Below are positions 16,293 to 25,153 of a stretch of 60,364 nucleotides of DNA, piece by piece; the first letter of the stretch is position 1, and every line of letters starts with the position of its first letter. The stretch covers positions 1 through 60,364 of the forward strand of contig JAQYVY010000019.1 in the NCBI GenBank assembly GCA_030145195.1, given 5' to 3'. Below the pieces are notes generated by a model. The model ran no database searches. It was not told where the DNA came from and worked only from the letters and a program-made list of their open reading frames with translations. Made by a program: the position numbers and the translations under genes. This DNA is from Desulfuromonadales bacterium. GTDB lineage: Bacteria; Desulfobacterota; Desulfuromonadia; Desulfuromonadales; BM103.

Positions 16293-17287
16293 AATGATGC
16301 CCCTTCATCCTCTTTGTAGAGATACTTACCCAACTGATCAGGTGAAGGGAAAGGTGAGTTTTCTGCAAAAGCAAAGGCATCATTAACTTCGGCGACAATT
16401 GATCTCTCCATCTCCGAGAGAGCTTCTTTACTTAAAACTTCGTCGCCACACAATTTTGCTTCAAAAACTTCCACGGGGTCTTTTTGTTTCCAATCCAGAT
16501 ATTCCTGTTCAGACCGGTAGCCTATGTCATTGTCAAAGTTAGGGCCACAGTGTTCACGCCAACGGTAGGTGCTGAACTCCAGTAGGACCGGGCCACCCCC
16601 AGAGCGAATCGAAGCCACTGCACGTGACGTTTTGGCATATACATCCAAGACATCGTTGCCGTCACCAGTTTCGCTCGGGACACCAAGGCTTCTGGCAAGT
16701 TCATATATTTTTCTGTTTGCAGGTTGACGCACCTGAATTGGCGAATAAACAGAATATAAGTTGTTTTCACAGATGTAGAGCACTGGCAATTGTTTGATTA
16801 CCGCGAAATTGAGAGATTCATAAAAAACCCCTTCTTCTGTGGACCCATCGCCCAAAAACACACAGGAGACTTGATCGGTTCCTTTCAGACTGACGGAAAG
16901 CCCCAAACCCGTTCCCACAGGAATCGTCCCACCAACAATGGAGGTACTCCCCATGAACCCGACCGACTCATCAATAAGGTGCATTGAGCCACCATGCCCG
17001 GAAGAACAGCCGGTACTCTTGCCATAAATTTCAGCCAACATCCGGCTGAGGTCGCCCCCTTTGGCCAGATAGTGTCCATGCGAACGATGGGTACTCACAG
17101 CAAAATCTGTATTTCTCAATGTTGCACAGACCCCAACCGCAACCGCCTCTTGCCCAGTACAGAGGTGCGTAGGACAGCGCATTTTCCCTTCTGAATATCG
17201 AGCCGCAATCGTCTCCTCAACACAACGGATGCGCTTGACTCCATGAAGCAATCTGACTCGTTCTATATTATTGATCAATAACGTCAT
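16289..17287 (-). CDS. 2-ketoacid dehydrogenase E1 component, alpha subunit
   Basis: 332 residues with the ThDP-Mg motif from GDG (146-148) to ENN (174-176), and a THRSHGHYLAKG segment near 66-77 typical of E1-alpha. It starts with ATG at 17287 and has AAGG seven bases upstream. It pairs with the overlapping beta gene. Substrate type (pyruvate, branched-chain or other) cannot be read from sequence. Its place in a polysaccharide cluster is unusual and suggests use in making a sugar substituent. Confidence 0.85.
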   Translation of the reverse strand: MTLLINNIERVRLLHGVKRIRCVEETIAARYSEGKMRCPTHLCTGQEAVAVGVCATLRNTDFAVSTHRSHGHYLAKGGDLSRMLAEIYGKSTGCSSGHGGSMHLIDESVGFMGSTSIVGGTIPVGTGLGLSVSLKGTDQVSCVFLGDGSTEEGVFYESLNFAVIKQLPVLYICENNLYSVYSPIQVRQPANRKIYELARSLGVPSETGDGNDVLDVYAKTSRAVASIRSGGGPVLLEFSTYRWREHCGPNFDNDIGYRSEQEYLDWKQKDPVEVFEAKLCGDEVLSKEALSEMERSIVAEVNDAFAFAENSPFPSPDQLGKYLYKEDEGASL

Positions 17288-17299
17288 TTTTGCGCCTTA

Positions 17300-17959
17300 T
17301 TATGGGACAAACCAGTAGTAGTCGCCGGTGTAGCCCGTTTCATGAAAGAACGCCACCCATTCATCCACGCTCATGATCGTTTTAGCGGTTAAATTCCAGG
17401 CGTACATCCGTTCTTTCTCTTCATCATCCCGATAAGCATCGACGGTAACAAAGCTCTTCCCACGGCTGACACGCTCAATTTCCCGCAACGCTTGAGCACA
17501 TTCTTCCCGTTCCAGGTTGTGTATTGTGTTGATCGAAATGACCACATCAAAAGAGTTGTCAGGGAAAGGCAAACCCCTCGCATCGGCAACCTGAACATGC
17601 TCCTGCATATCCTGAATAGTATGGGCCACTGCATAGCTGGAGACATCTATACCCTTGACCGTGATTCCAGGGATCAGTTCGGACAAATCGTGCATCATGA
17701 AACCTTTTCCGCAGCCGACATCAAGTACAGAGCTTGATCCTGTCAAACTGAAATGCTTCTTGAATGTAGGGATCACCGGTTGCCAGAATCTGGGATTGTA
17801 AGCATAACCACCATATCCGTATTGTCTGTCGCCATCGAAAAAGTCTTTGCCGAACTGACGGGCAACGGCTCTGACTTCCTCGGTCTTGGCTTCCACACGT
17901 CCCGATAAATCGCGTTTTGCTTTCGGATAGTTAACCAACAAATCAACTTCAGACCCCAT
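17300..17959 (-). CDS. Class I SAM-dependent methyltransferase
   Basis: 219 residues. The SAM-binding motif VLDVGCGKGF lies at 78-87, with an acidic GIDVSSYA loop and a VISINTIHNLE motif after it. The fold matches small Methyltransf_11/25-type enzymes. It starts the ThDP cassette, 12 bases upstream of E1-alpha. The methyl acceptor is unknown. No zinc lobe or extra C-terminal domain is present, unlike the two other methyltransferases in the locus. Confidence 0.75.
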   Translation of the reverse strand: MGSEVDLLVNYPKAKRDLSGRVEAKTEEVRAVARQFGKDFFDGDRQYGYGGYAYNPRFWQPVIPTFKKHFSLTGSSSVLDVGCGKGFMMHDLSELIPGITVKGIDVSSYAVAHTIQDMQEHVQVADARGLPFPDNSFDVVISINTIHNLEREECAQALREIERVSRGKSFVTVDAYRDDEEKERMYAWNLTAKTIMSVDEWVAFFHETGYTGDYYWFVP

Positions 17960-17971
17960 TATATTCGTCTC

Positions 17972-18913
17972 CTAAAATTCAAGATTTTTCTTCATTGCCT
18001 TGATGTTGTAACAGCCCTCATCATCCGCAATAGCCCCGGATCGATAAGCCTCGGTCACCATGCGGATCGCATCGGCAACACCATACTTAGGGACAAATCC
18101 GGTTGCCAGCAACTTGTCGGAGTTCTGTCGATAAGAGCGCGGATCATTGGATGCCGTAACGACGATCTCTGCCGGCACGATCTCTGTGACCATGCGGGCT
18201 ATGTCCATGATCGTGATATTCTCGAAACCGGCATTATAGATTCCCGGAGCCGAGGCCCCTAATTTCAGAAAATGGCAATACACTTCAACCATATCCATTA
18301 TCGTGATGTTCGGTCGCGTCTGCTCACCGCCAAACACCGTGATCCGGCCGTTCTTGAGCGCCTGCACCGTGAGCATATTCACGGAAAGATCAAGCCGCAT
18401 GCGCGGCGATACGCCGCAGACGGTGGCGGGACGGATACATTGGATCGTAATCCGGTCCTGGTAGCTCAGCAGCACCCGTTCACTGATCATCTTGGTCTTG
18501 TTGTAGTCAGTGATCGGGACCAGCGAGAGGTCCTCTGTTACCTGCGGTTCATCCTTAACCCCATAAACGCTGCCTGAGCTGGCATAAATGAACTGTTTGA
18601 CACCACAGGCGATGGCACGCTCAACCAGCTGCATCGTCGCCAGAACATTCACCTCCCAAGAGAGCTTAGGGTTCAGGTCACTGCACGGGTCGTTGGCCAC
18701 GTTGGCCAGATGGAGAATTGCTTCGACGCCTTCCAGCGGGATAGCCTCAGCATTACGGACATCTTCACGGATGACGGTCAGATTCTCATGATCGGCAAGG
18801 AAATTACCAAACCATTGCGCATCGACGACGATGACCTGGTGGCCATCATCCAACAGCCGTTGTGTCAGGTTGCTGCCGACAAAGCCGCAGCCACCGGTTA
18901 CTAAAAGTTTCAT
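17972..18913 (-). CDS. NAD-dependent nucleotide-sugar epimerase/dehydratase
   Basis: 313 residues, extended SDR. The cofactor motif GGCGFVGSN lies at 7-15, and a catalytic Tyr-x3-Lys (YNKTK) lies near 134-138. It resembles UDP/GDP-sugar 4-epimerases and reductases. It is translated right after a second extended SDR (18929-19927), a common pair in which one dehydrates the sugar nucleotide and the next epimerises or reduces it. The sugar may be GDP- or CDP-linked heptose or hexose; this is not resolved from sequence. Confidence 0.8.
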   Translation of the reverse strand: MKLLVTGGCGFVGSNLTQRLLDDGHQVIVVDAQWFGNFLADHENLTVIREDVRNAEAIPLEGVEAILHLANVANDPCSDLNPKLSWEVNVLATMQLVERAIACGVKQFIYASSGSVYGVKDEPQVTEDLSLVPITDYNKTKMISERVLLSYQDRITIQCIRPATVCGVSPRMRLDLSVNMLTVQALKNGRITVFGGEQTRPNITIMDMVEVYCHFLKLGASAPGIYNAGFENITIMDIARMVTEIVPAEIVVTASNDPRSYRQNSDKLLATGFVPKYGVADAIRMVTEAYRSGAIADDEGCYNIKAMKKNLEF

Positions 18914-18928
18914 ATCGCGTTTCCGTTC

Positions 18929-19927
18929 CTATGGTTTATGAACATAATTCATGGGTAACTGTTGCAAAGTATCCAGGTTTTTACGGATCCAATCGATGGT
19001 CTCATCGACCCCGATTTCAAGTTTGATCTTGTCCTGCCAACCGAGGGTCTCTCGCGCCTTGGCGCTGTCGAGCAAATAGGCGGCATCCTTGCCGGGGCGT
19101 TCATCCACTACCTCAACATACTCGTCGAAAGAGACGTCCAGGCGGTCAGCGACCATCTCAACAAGCTGCCGGATCGAAATATTTCTGGCCGTCGAAAGGT
19201 GGTAGATCTCACCCGGAGGGGCCTGACGCATGATCTTCAGAGTGCCATCCGAAACATCGTTGATATGGATGAACGAACGGACTGAATGACCACCGCCATG
19301 GAGCTGCAGCTTGCGCCCGGTCAGAAAAAACAGCACCGTGCGGGGAATGATCCGGTAAAGTTGCTGCCCCGGGCCATATACGTTGGCGGCGCGGGTAAAG
19401 ACCACCGGAAAATCGTACTGCTGAAACCAGGTCATCAGGCTCATGTCAGCTGCAGCGCGCGATACCGCGTAAGGGGTGCTTGGAGCGTAGTTCGTATTCT
19501 CCTGCACCAACCCAGAACAGGAACCGTAAACCTCGGGCGTAGAGATGTGCACATATTTCTTGATGAAATCACACTGGCGCAGCCGTTCATGCAGTTGCAC
19601 TGTAGAGACGACGTTGGTCATCATCCAGTGATCCGGGTTCTGCCAGCTCTCACCCACCATGCTCTGGGCCGCAAAGTTCACGACATAGTCCGGTTTAAAC
19701 TCATGAACCAGAGCCATTAACGGATCAAGATCATGATTCAAATCGATTTTAAAAAAGCGGAATTTCTGCTGTAGCTCTCCTGCTAACCAGCGATACGGCA
19801 GAAATACCTGGTGGAGTTCATCCGAGCGACTCGCACCAACAACGTCGTAGCCGCCAGTCAGAGCGGAGGCGATAAAGCTCGCTCCGGAGAAAGCGTTGCT
19901 GCCCAATACAAGAATTTTATCAGGCAT
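18929..19927 (-). CDS. Nucleotide-sugar 4,6-dehydratase-like SDR with a YxxxR active site
   Basis: 332 residues, similar to GDP-mannose or dTDP-glucose 4,6-dehydratases: GSNAFSGASF cofactor loop, a central NFAAQS motif, HISTPEVYG, and a C-terminal YVHKP. The usual Tyr-x3-Lys pair reads TPYAVSRAAAD, with Arg (codon CGC) in place of the catalytic Lys. This may mark a subfamily or a changed activity. It would give a 4-keto-6-deoxy sugar if it acts as the family does. The stop is one base from the SIS gene's frame, so the genes are tightly packed. Confidence 0.75.
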   Translation of the reverse strand: MPDKILVLGSNAFSGASFIASALTGGYDVVGASRSDELHQVFLPYRWLAGELQQKFRFFKIDLNHDLDPLMALVHEFKPDYVVNFAAQSMVGESWQNPDHWMMTNVVSTVQLHERLRQCDFIKKYVHISTPEVYGSCSGLVQENTNYAPSTPYAVSRAAADMSLMTWFQQYDFPVVFTRAANVYGPGQQLYRIIPRTVLFFLTGRKLQLHGGGHSVRSFIHINDVSDGTLKIMRQAPPGEIYHLSTARNISIRQLVEMVADRLDVSFDEYVEVVDERPGKDAAYLLDSAKARETLGWQDKIKLEIGVDETIDWIRKNLDTLQQLPMNYVHKP

Positions 19928-19928
19928 C

Positions 19929-20501
19929 TTATTTTCTTTCCCCCGGAGGATTCTCAGTTAACCACTGCATCAGCATGTGTCCGACAATAACCTGTAAATC
20001 CTCGGCGATCTGCATGTCATCAACAGCAACGTGTATTGCCATGTCGGCAAGATCCAGAGCTTTGCCGCCGGAATAGCCAAGGATCGCAAAAGTAGCAAGC
20101 TTCATTTGCTTGGCAACTTCAATCGCCCTGACAATATTGGGGGAATTGCCGCTACCGGACAGTACTATTAAAACATCGCCGGGCTGGGCATAGCCCTTCA
20201 ACTGCTCTGAAAAGATATCGGCATAGGAAACATCGTTAGCCAAACAGGTCGTGATCGACTGGTTTGCCGATAGCGCCTGGACGCACAGACCTGGCCCCTC
20301 AATATCTTTGGCTATCCCGTAGAAGAAATCATTTGCCAGATGGATTGCGTTTGCAGCGCTGCCGCCATTGCCACACAGGAAGACCTGTCGACGTTCACGC
20401 CAGGCCTTACCCAAAACGGCAGCAAGAGATTGAATCTCATCGAGCGGCAAAGCTGCAATTGCCTTTACCAATCGTGCCTGATAATCAGTAATCTTTTTCA
20501 A
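19929..20501 (-). CDS. SIS-domain phosphoheptose isomerase (GmhA-like)
   Basis: 190 residues, a single SIS domain with GNGGSAANA near 44-52, a SANQSITT segment and VLSGSGNSPN near 115-124. GmhA turns sedoheptulose 7-phosphate into D-glycero-D-manno-heptose 7-phosphate, the first heptose step. This copy is intact, unlike the fragment at 330-602. Together with the HldE-like and nucleotidyltransferase genes it supports a heptose pathway. DiaA-like roles have a similar fold, but the neighbourhood argues for sugar metabolism. Confidence 0.8.
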   Translation of the reverse strand: MKKITDYQARLVKAIAALPLDEIQSLAAVLGKAWRERRQVFLCGNGGSAANAIHLANDFFYGIAKDIEGPGLCVQALSANQSITTCLANDVSYADIFSEQLKGYAQPGDVLIVLSGSGNSPNIVRAIEVAKQMKLATFAILGYSGGKALDLADMAIHVAVDDMQIAEDLQVIVGHMLMQWLTENPPGERK

Positions 20502-20591
20502 CAGACCTCTCTTTCCTCAAGCCCTTTGAAGGACAATTCACACCCATTTCCAATTCGCTGGCAACCCGTTCATTGATAGTCCGACAGACTG

Positions 20592-21938
20592 CTAACCCAG
20601 CACTGTGTTTTCCTGAACGTCGTGCAGGATGCTGTCGACAACTTCCACCCCCTGCATAAAGGAATGATCCATATTCCCTACCTCATACTTCCAGGCACCG
20701 AACCGCCCCCGGGAATACACATCATGTGACTCAAGGTATGGCTGAATAATCGCCAGTGCGGCATCGCGACCCGTTGTCGGGATGGGATAGGCATATGGAA
20801 CATCAATCAAGTAGCGACTGACAATCTTGTCTCTGTCGCTCTCATCAATCATCCCGCTGTTAATCAAACCCTGAATGGTGTCATCAATGATTTCAGTCTT
20901 TGACACTGGTTTGTGCGGCGAATAGCTCGTCTCACACATCAGCGAGTAGTAGTTATCAATATCACCATCAGGCACATTATTGGGGGAATAGTTATGGAAA
21001 TTGGTCACTCGATAAAAAGGGCAATTATCCTCGGGAAAATACATCCAGCATTTGGTATCTTCGCGTTTACCACGAAAGCCAAGTCCGACCACGTAGGCAC
21101 CGTTATGTACCAGCTGGGATGACGCTTCTCGAATTTCCTCTGGAACATCGACACCTTTAGTAATTAGTTGATCGAGAGGTATAGAGCTAATGAATCTATC
21201 ATATGGGCGGTACTCTCCATTGGCAAACAGAACCTGCTTATTTTTCAGATCGACGCTCACAAGTTCTTGATCAAAATGAATTTTCTCAACAAAGTCAGCG
21301 GCAATACCAGCGTAGATCGCCCCAGTACCACCATGTTTGGGGAACTTAAACATATTGTTCGGCCCCCAGGAGATATCATCTTTGGCTTCAGCGATGTTTT
21401 TCTCAATTCGAGCCAAGTCAACCACACTGACTCTTTCCGCGATCCAGTCTTTGCTCATCATTTCAGGTGGCAATGCCCAGACTTTCTGATTATACGGTTC
21501 CATGAAATATTTAACGATCCCCGAACCGAAAACCGCATCCATCCATTCCTTAAAATTATTGGTAGAAACTGGATCAGCAGTCAGATTTTTCAAACCATTA
21601 ACGCAGAGATCCCGAGCAGCATCAGGGAGATAGCGGACATTATTCTGAAAGGGGTAAGGCACCCAGTTACCCAAGATACGAACCCAGCTTTCGCGCATAT
21701 GTTCGTAAAATTGCCCCTTCAGAGCACCCTCAACAACCTGGTCAAAGTAATCGTAGTGGGAGAAAAGCACATGCCCGCCAACATCCCAGGTAAAATTGGC
21801 CTCATCGACAAACGATGCAGAGAGACCACCAACGTGCGAGTCACGTTCATAGAGTTCCCAATCAGAGTGACCGAGTTTGTTCAAATGATAAGCAGCACCC
21901 AGCCCAGCCGGGCCGGCACCAACAACAACAACTTTCAT
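20592..21938 (-). CDS. FAD-dependent UDP-galactopyranose-mutase-like enzyme (eukaryotic-type sequence)
   Basis: 448 residues. The FAD motif VVVGAGPAGLGAAYHLN lies at 3-19 and a GGHVLFSHYDYFD motif follows near 54. WVPYPFQNN lies near 110, then EPYNQKVWALP, FPKHGGTG, a CWMYFPEDNCPFYR stretch, and near the C-terminus RFGAWKYEVGNMDHSFMQG. These segments match what I remember of fungal and other eukaryotic UDP-galactopyranose mutases far better than the short bacterial Glf. Such enzymes turn a sugar pyranose into the furanose form without net redox. It probably makes a hexofuranose, or another sugar's furanose form, for the polymer. Confidence 0.8.
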   Translation of the reverse strand: MKVVVVGAGPAGLGAAYHLNKLGHSDWELYERDSHVGGLSASFVDEANFTWDVGGHVLFSHYDYFDQVVEGALKGQFYEHMRESWVRILGNWVPYPFQNNVRYLPDAARDLCVNGLKNLTADPVSTNNFKEWMDAVFGSGIVKYFMEPYNQKVWALPPEMMSKDWIAERVSVVDLARIEKNIAEAKDDISWGPNNMFKFPKHGGTGAIYAGIAADFVEKIHFDQELVSVDLKNKQVLFANGEYRPYDRFISSIPLDQLITKGVDVPEEIREASSQLVHNGAYVVGLGFRGKREDTKCWMYFPEDNCPFYRVTNFHNYSPNNVPDGDIDNYYSLMCETSYSPHKPVSKTEIIDDTIQGLINSGMIDESDRDKIVSRYLIDVPYAYPIPTTGRDAALAIIQPYLESHDVYSRGRFGAWKYEVGNMDHSFMQGVEVVDSILHDVQENTVLG

Positions 21939-22033
21939 AATATAACCTTATGTACTTCAACTATCATTCGACGTATCGAGATACTTCATCAGCTTACGAG
22001 CTTATACAAATTCACCCAGAGGACTACTTCTAC

Positions 22034-23236
22034 TTAGGTATGACCCGATACCGCGCGCGATAAAACCACATTTGCTGCATCAGCCGAAATTCCTACCTCC
22101 GAGAAATAATCGATATCGACCAAGTAATCCTGGATATATCTGGCGATGTCTTCCTCATCAAAGTCTGCATAGAGAGCACGCCCCAGCAACTCGACCGGCC
22201 GGCCCATCAACTTCGCCTCCAGACCAACCGTTGAATTTATTGTAATGACTTTCTGACAGTGTTTGATCAGCTGGAATGTATTTGTATTTACGAACAAAAA
22301 ACCCAACGATGCCTTCAAAGACAATAAATCTTTTACAAATACACGATCAGCCTCAGCCGGGTGCGGTTTGACAACGAGTCTCAGACCTTCCGCTTCTGCT
22401 CTCTTGGAAGCGATTTTGATTGCCTGGAGATTGTCGACATCACTGTTCCAGAGTAATTGGCTATCGGTACTAACCTGGAGAGGAAAGAAGAGGAACTTTT
22501 CCTGCTCCGGGTTAAAAACATCGTAATCAAATATAATTTTCTTCGACGCCAGATAATTCCAGGTGCGCTTAAGAACCGCAGGCTTTTCGCTGGTTAAGGC
22601 GTTACATAGATAAAATCCATAAAGATCCTCAAGATAGCGCCAATTGAAATTTTTCACATTGCGTGACTGAGGAACCACATGTGTCTGCAACTTGTCCTGC
22701 AAATAGCTTTCACGCCATAGATTAAACAAAGTTATATTGACCTGTTCACCCCTAAACTTGGCAAAGTTATCTGCATACCAGGATCTGATATTAACCCCAG
22801 CAGGATCAACCACCATTTTCCCGGGGAAATTGCCTATTTCAAAAAAAAGAGTCTTTACATCCTCATTCTTGGCAAAGGCCGCCATTGCGCGACCGACAAG
22901 TTGGCTGCCATTCCAAATAAAAATACAGTCGAAATCATACTCTTTACGAACCTCATGCAAAAACAGCATGACTCCAGAGACCATTTGATCCGCTGATTTC
23001 TTATCCAATAGTCCATATTGAACTTCAAATGATGGACCGATATCATGCGCCACGTTCCGGTCTTTCTCCCGAGAACGCAATAACAACCCCTTACACCCAT
23101 CTCTTCGTATGACACGACAAACAGAAAGTCTGTGAGAAAAATACTCTAACTGCGCACCAGCAACAGCCAGAGGGCTATGTAGCCGCCTGAAAAAGCGATA
23201 GTGCTCAAGGCTGTCAGCAAAGACCAGTAGCTTCAT
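22034..23236 (-). CDS. Capsule polysaccharide biosynthesis-type protein
   Basis: 400 residues without a signal peptide or membrane segment. A middle IWNGSQLVGRA motif, VVKPHPAEAD near 293, and ITINSTVGLEAKLMGRPVE near 336-354 are characteristic of the Capsule_synth family (KpsS/KpsC/LipB), whose members transfer Kdo or similar sugars in capsule or LPS assembly. It is probably a glycosyltransferase acting at the inner membrane. The DNA on its downstream side is more mixed in composition than the next gene. Confidence 0.7.
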   Translation of the reverse strand: MKLLVFADSLEHYRFFRRLHSPLAVAGAQLEYFSHRLSVCRVIRRDGCKGLLLRSREKDRNVAHDIGPSFEVQYGLLDKKSADQMVSGVMLFLHEVRKEYDFDCIFIWNGSQLVGRAMAAFAKNEDVKTLFFEIGNFPGKMVVDPAGVNIRSWYADNFAKFRGEQVNITLFNLWRESYLQDKLQTHVVPQSRNVKNFNWRYLEDLYGFYLCNALTSEKPAVLKRTWNYLASKKIIFDYDVFNPEQEKFLFFPLQVSTDSQLLWNSDVDNLQAIKIASKRAEAEGLRLVVKPHPAEADRVFVKDLLSLKASLGFLFVNTNTFQLIKHCQKVITINSTVGLEAKLMGRPVELLGRALYADFDEEDIARYIQDYLVDIDYFSEVGISADAANVVLSRAVSGHT

Positions 23237-23269
23237 TTTAAGAGGTTACCAACGTTCAAAGTTATTCTC

Positions 23270-24205
23270 TTACTCACATTGAAGTTTGAAAAAGTTATCC
23301 ATGTCAATCTCATCAACTGATCTACACTCAATCTCAGGATAGTCTTCAAGGAGATAGAGCGATGTCGAACCAAAGCCATAGAGGTTAAAAGCATGCTCTA
23401 CAGAAAGTAATATAAAGAGTTCCTCGGCTATTCGATCCGTTGCTATAAACTTCATTCTAGTATGTTCAAAGAGCAAGGGAACATCACCAGAGCGTGGATG
23501 CGGCAAAAAGTAGTCGATCCTATATTTATCTGCAATAGTTGAATAGAAACATAAACGAGAACCCTCAGAGCAACTTGCGGGAAAACAAGAGCCAAGCAAC
23601 ACTGTATTCTTGTGCTTCTTAGAAAATAGCTGTTTAACTTCAGCAGGGAGATCATTATCCGAATACTTAATTTCAACCTTTTCAACAGACAGGTCATAAA
23701 CAGGTTTTTTGTCAAAACATGACAAAAAAACCTCTGCATTTTTCATGAAGTTTGCGTAACAATATCTCCTAGAGAAAACCTTGAAAAATATTTTTGAAAA
23801 ATGATTTTCATCCGTATCTACGAAATGGACCCTATCCACAATAGTCCCGACACCATCATCAAAGAATGAGTATTTTTCAACGCCTAAGAGCATAGAGATA
23901 TATCTATTATGTGGCACCTTTGAGTTAGCAAAAAAAGCGTGGTATTTCCGCTTTTTCCAGCCAATGAACTCAAAAAATACCAATAAAAACTTAATAAAAC
24001 ACAACAGCCCGGGGCGCTTCACAAAAAGGAACTTGGAATCTATGGCTTTTTCACTCAAACGAGCATAATAATAAGAAGCTTTTTCTTTACTTTCAAAACA
24101 AATGTAAATCAGAAAAAATTCAGATATTTTTTTCTGTCTTATAATATTCTCTGCCATTACGACATGGAATGGCGTATTACAGAAAAAAACGGGAGATGTC
24201 TTCAT
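23270..24205 (-). CDS. Glycosyltransferase family 52-like (sialyltransferase-type) protein
   Basis: 311 residues. It begins with FFCNTPFHVV, contains SFFDDGVGTIVDR near 115 and a HPR motif in FLPHPRSG, then YGFGSTSLYLLED near the end. This order (Asp-Asp-Gly, His-Pro, Ser/Thr-Ser) matches the GT52/CMP-sialic-acid-type bacterial sialyltransferases. The donor need not be sialic acid, since no NeuA/NeuB is present here. The DNA is conspicuously AT-rich, with long A/T runs, unlike its neighbours, which suggests recent transfer. The start ATG at 24205 has GAGG six bases upstream. Confidence 0.7.
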   Translation of the reverse strand: MKTSPVFFCNTPFHVVMAENIIRQKKISEFFLIYICFESKEKASYYYARLSEKAIDSKFLFVKRPGLLCFIKFLLVFFEFIGWKKRKYHAFFANSKVPHNRYISMLLGVEKYSFFDDGVGTIVDRVHFVDTDENHFSKIFFKVFSRRYCYANFMKNAEVFLSCFDKKPVYDLSVEKVEIKYSDNDLPAEVKQLFSKKHKNTVLLGSCFPASCSEGSRLCFYSTIADKYRIDYFLPHPRSGDVPLLFEHTRMKFIATDRIAEELFILLSVEHAFNLYGFGSTSLYLLEDYPEIECRSVDEIDMDNFFKLQCE

Positions 24206-24223
24206 TGCAGCCTCAAGGACATA

Positions 24224-25129
24224 TCAACCATAACTCTGACTCTTCTTCCCAGACAATCCCTCAAACACCCCCGCCAGAAAACCGAGTCCAAACCGCCCCA
24301 TCTCACGGCAACGCCGATAAGGCAGAAGCAACAGCGGGATATGCCGGCTGCAATTGATGATCGTCAGGAGCCAGATTGGAAACGAATAACGCTTGATGAG
24401 ACCAGAGAAGGATGCTCCAACCGCTTTGCCTTTGCGCCAATTTGGCACCAGCATCGGCGGATGATAGTAATTAAGAGAGGAACAGCAATGGGCGGTCTTT
24501 TCGGCAAGCGTAAAACGCACGACAAACTCGACATCTTCCTGGCCGACAAACTCTGAGACAAACCCACCCAGTTGCTCCAAAACAGCACGTCGATAGGCCA
24601 TGCACCGACTGGTCATAAAATAAGGATCGTGGAAATCATAACGGTCTTCAATCAGAGCAAAGCTGGCATGACCATGGGGGATGATAGCATCCGCTTCAGG
24701 TTGCTCGGCAAAGGTTTCAACAAGATGACTCAGAAAATTGTGCTGCAATAAAACGGTATCATCATCCAGAAAAAGAACGAATTCACCACGCGCTTGAGCT
24801 AACCCGAAATTTCTCGAGTAACCCATTTTGCCGCAGTTTTCTTCCAGAGGCCGGTAAACAACCTGCAGTTGCTCCGAGAACTCATCGGCCATTGCCTTGC
24901 CCTCAGGAGTCCCACCCTGATCCTCGACCAAGACCACCTCAAAGCTCTCACGAGAGAAATCCTGCTGTACTAAAGAACAGAGGATTCCATTGAGCAGATC
25001 CAGACGACCATAAAAATTAATCACACAGGAGATTTTAATCTGACTGGAAAGAGGCATAAATTCGCGGCAGTCTCCCGTCAGGTCGAAAGGAAAGAATTTG
25101 TAAAGTTTTTGCAGAACAGCTTTTCTCAA
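24224..25129 (-). CDS. Glycosyltransferase family 2
   Basis: 301 residues. From about residue 31 it has a GT-A fold: SCVINFYGRLDLLNG, VVLVEDQGGTPEG, then YSRNFGLAQARGEFVLFLDDDT with the metal-binding D-x-D near 122, and a GFVSEFVGQEDVEF acceptor motif. It adds a sugar from a nucleotide donor to the growing glycan on the cytoplasmic face. The start codon is TTG at 25129, with AAGGAG eight bases upstream; the next ATG (residue 26) would still leave the catalytic domain whole. Confidence 0.8.
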   Translation of the reverse strand: MRKAVLQKLYKFFPFDLTGDCREFMPLSSQIKISCVINFYGRLDLLNGILCSLVQQDFSRESFEVVLVEDQGGTPEGKAMADEFSEQLQVVYRPLEENCGKMGYSRNFGLAQARGEFVLFLDDDTVLLQHNFLSHLVETFAEQPEADAIIPHGHASFALIEDRYDFHDPYFMTSRCMAYRRAVLEQLGGFVSEFVGQEDVEFVVRFTLAEKTAHCCSSLNYYHPPMLVPNWRKGKAVGASFSGLIKRYSFPIWLLTIINCSRHIPLLLLPYRRCREMGRFGLGFLAGVFEGLSGKKSQSYG

Positions 25130-25153
25130 AAGGTCTACTCCTTTCAGGAATGG

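Noticed and set aside
21168-22037. Plus-strand open frame of 289 codons opposite the UGM-like gene
   Set aside because: It is a shadow of the mutase-like gene, with no family signal or ribosome-binding site of note.
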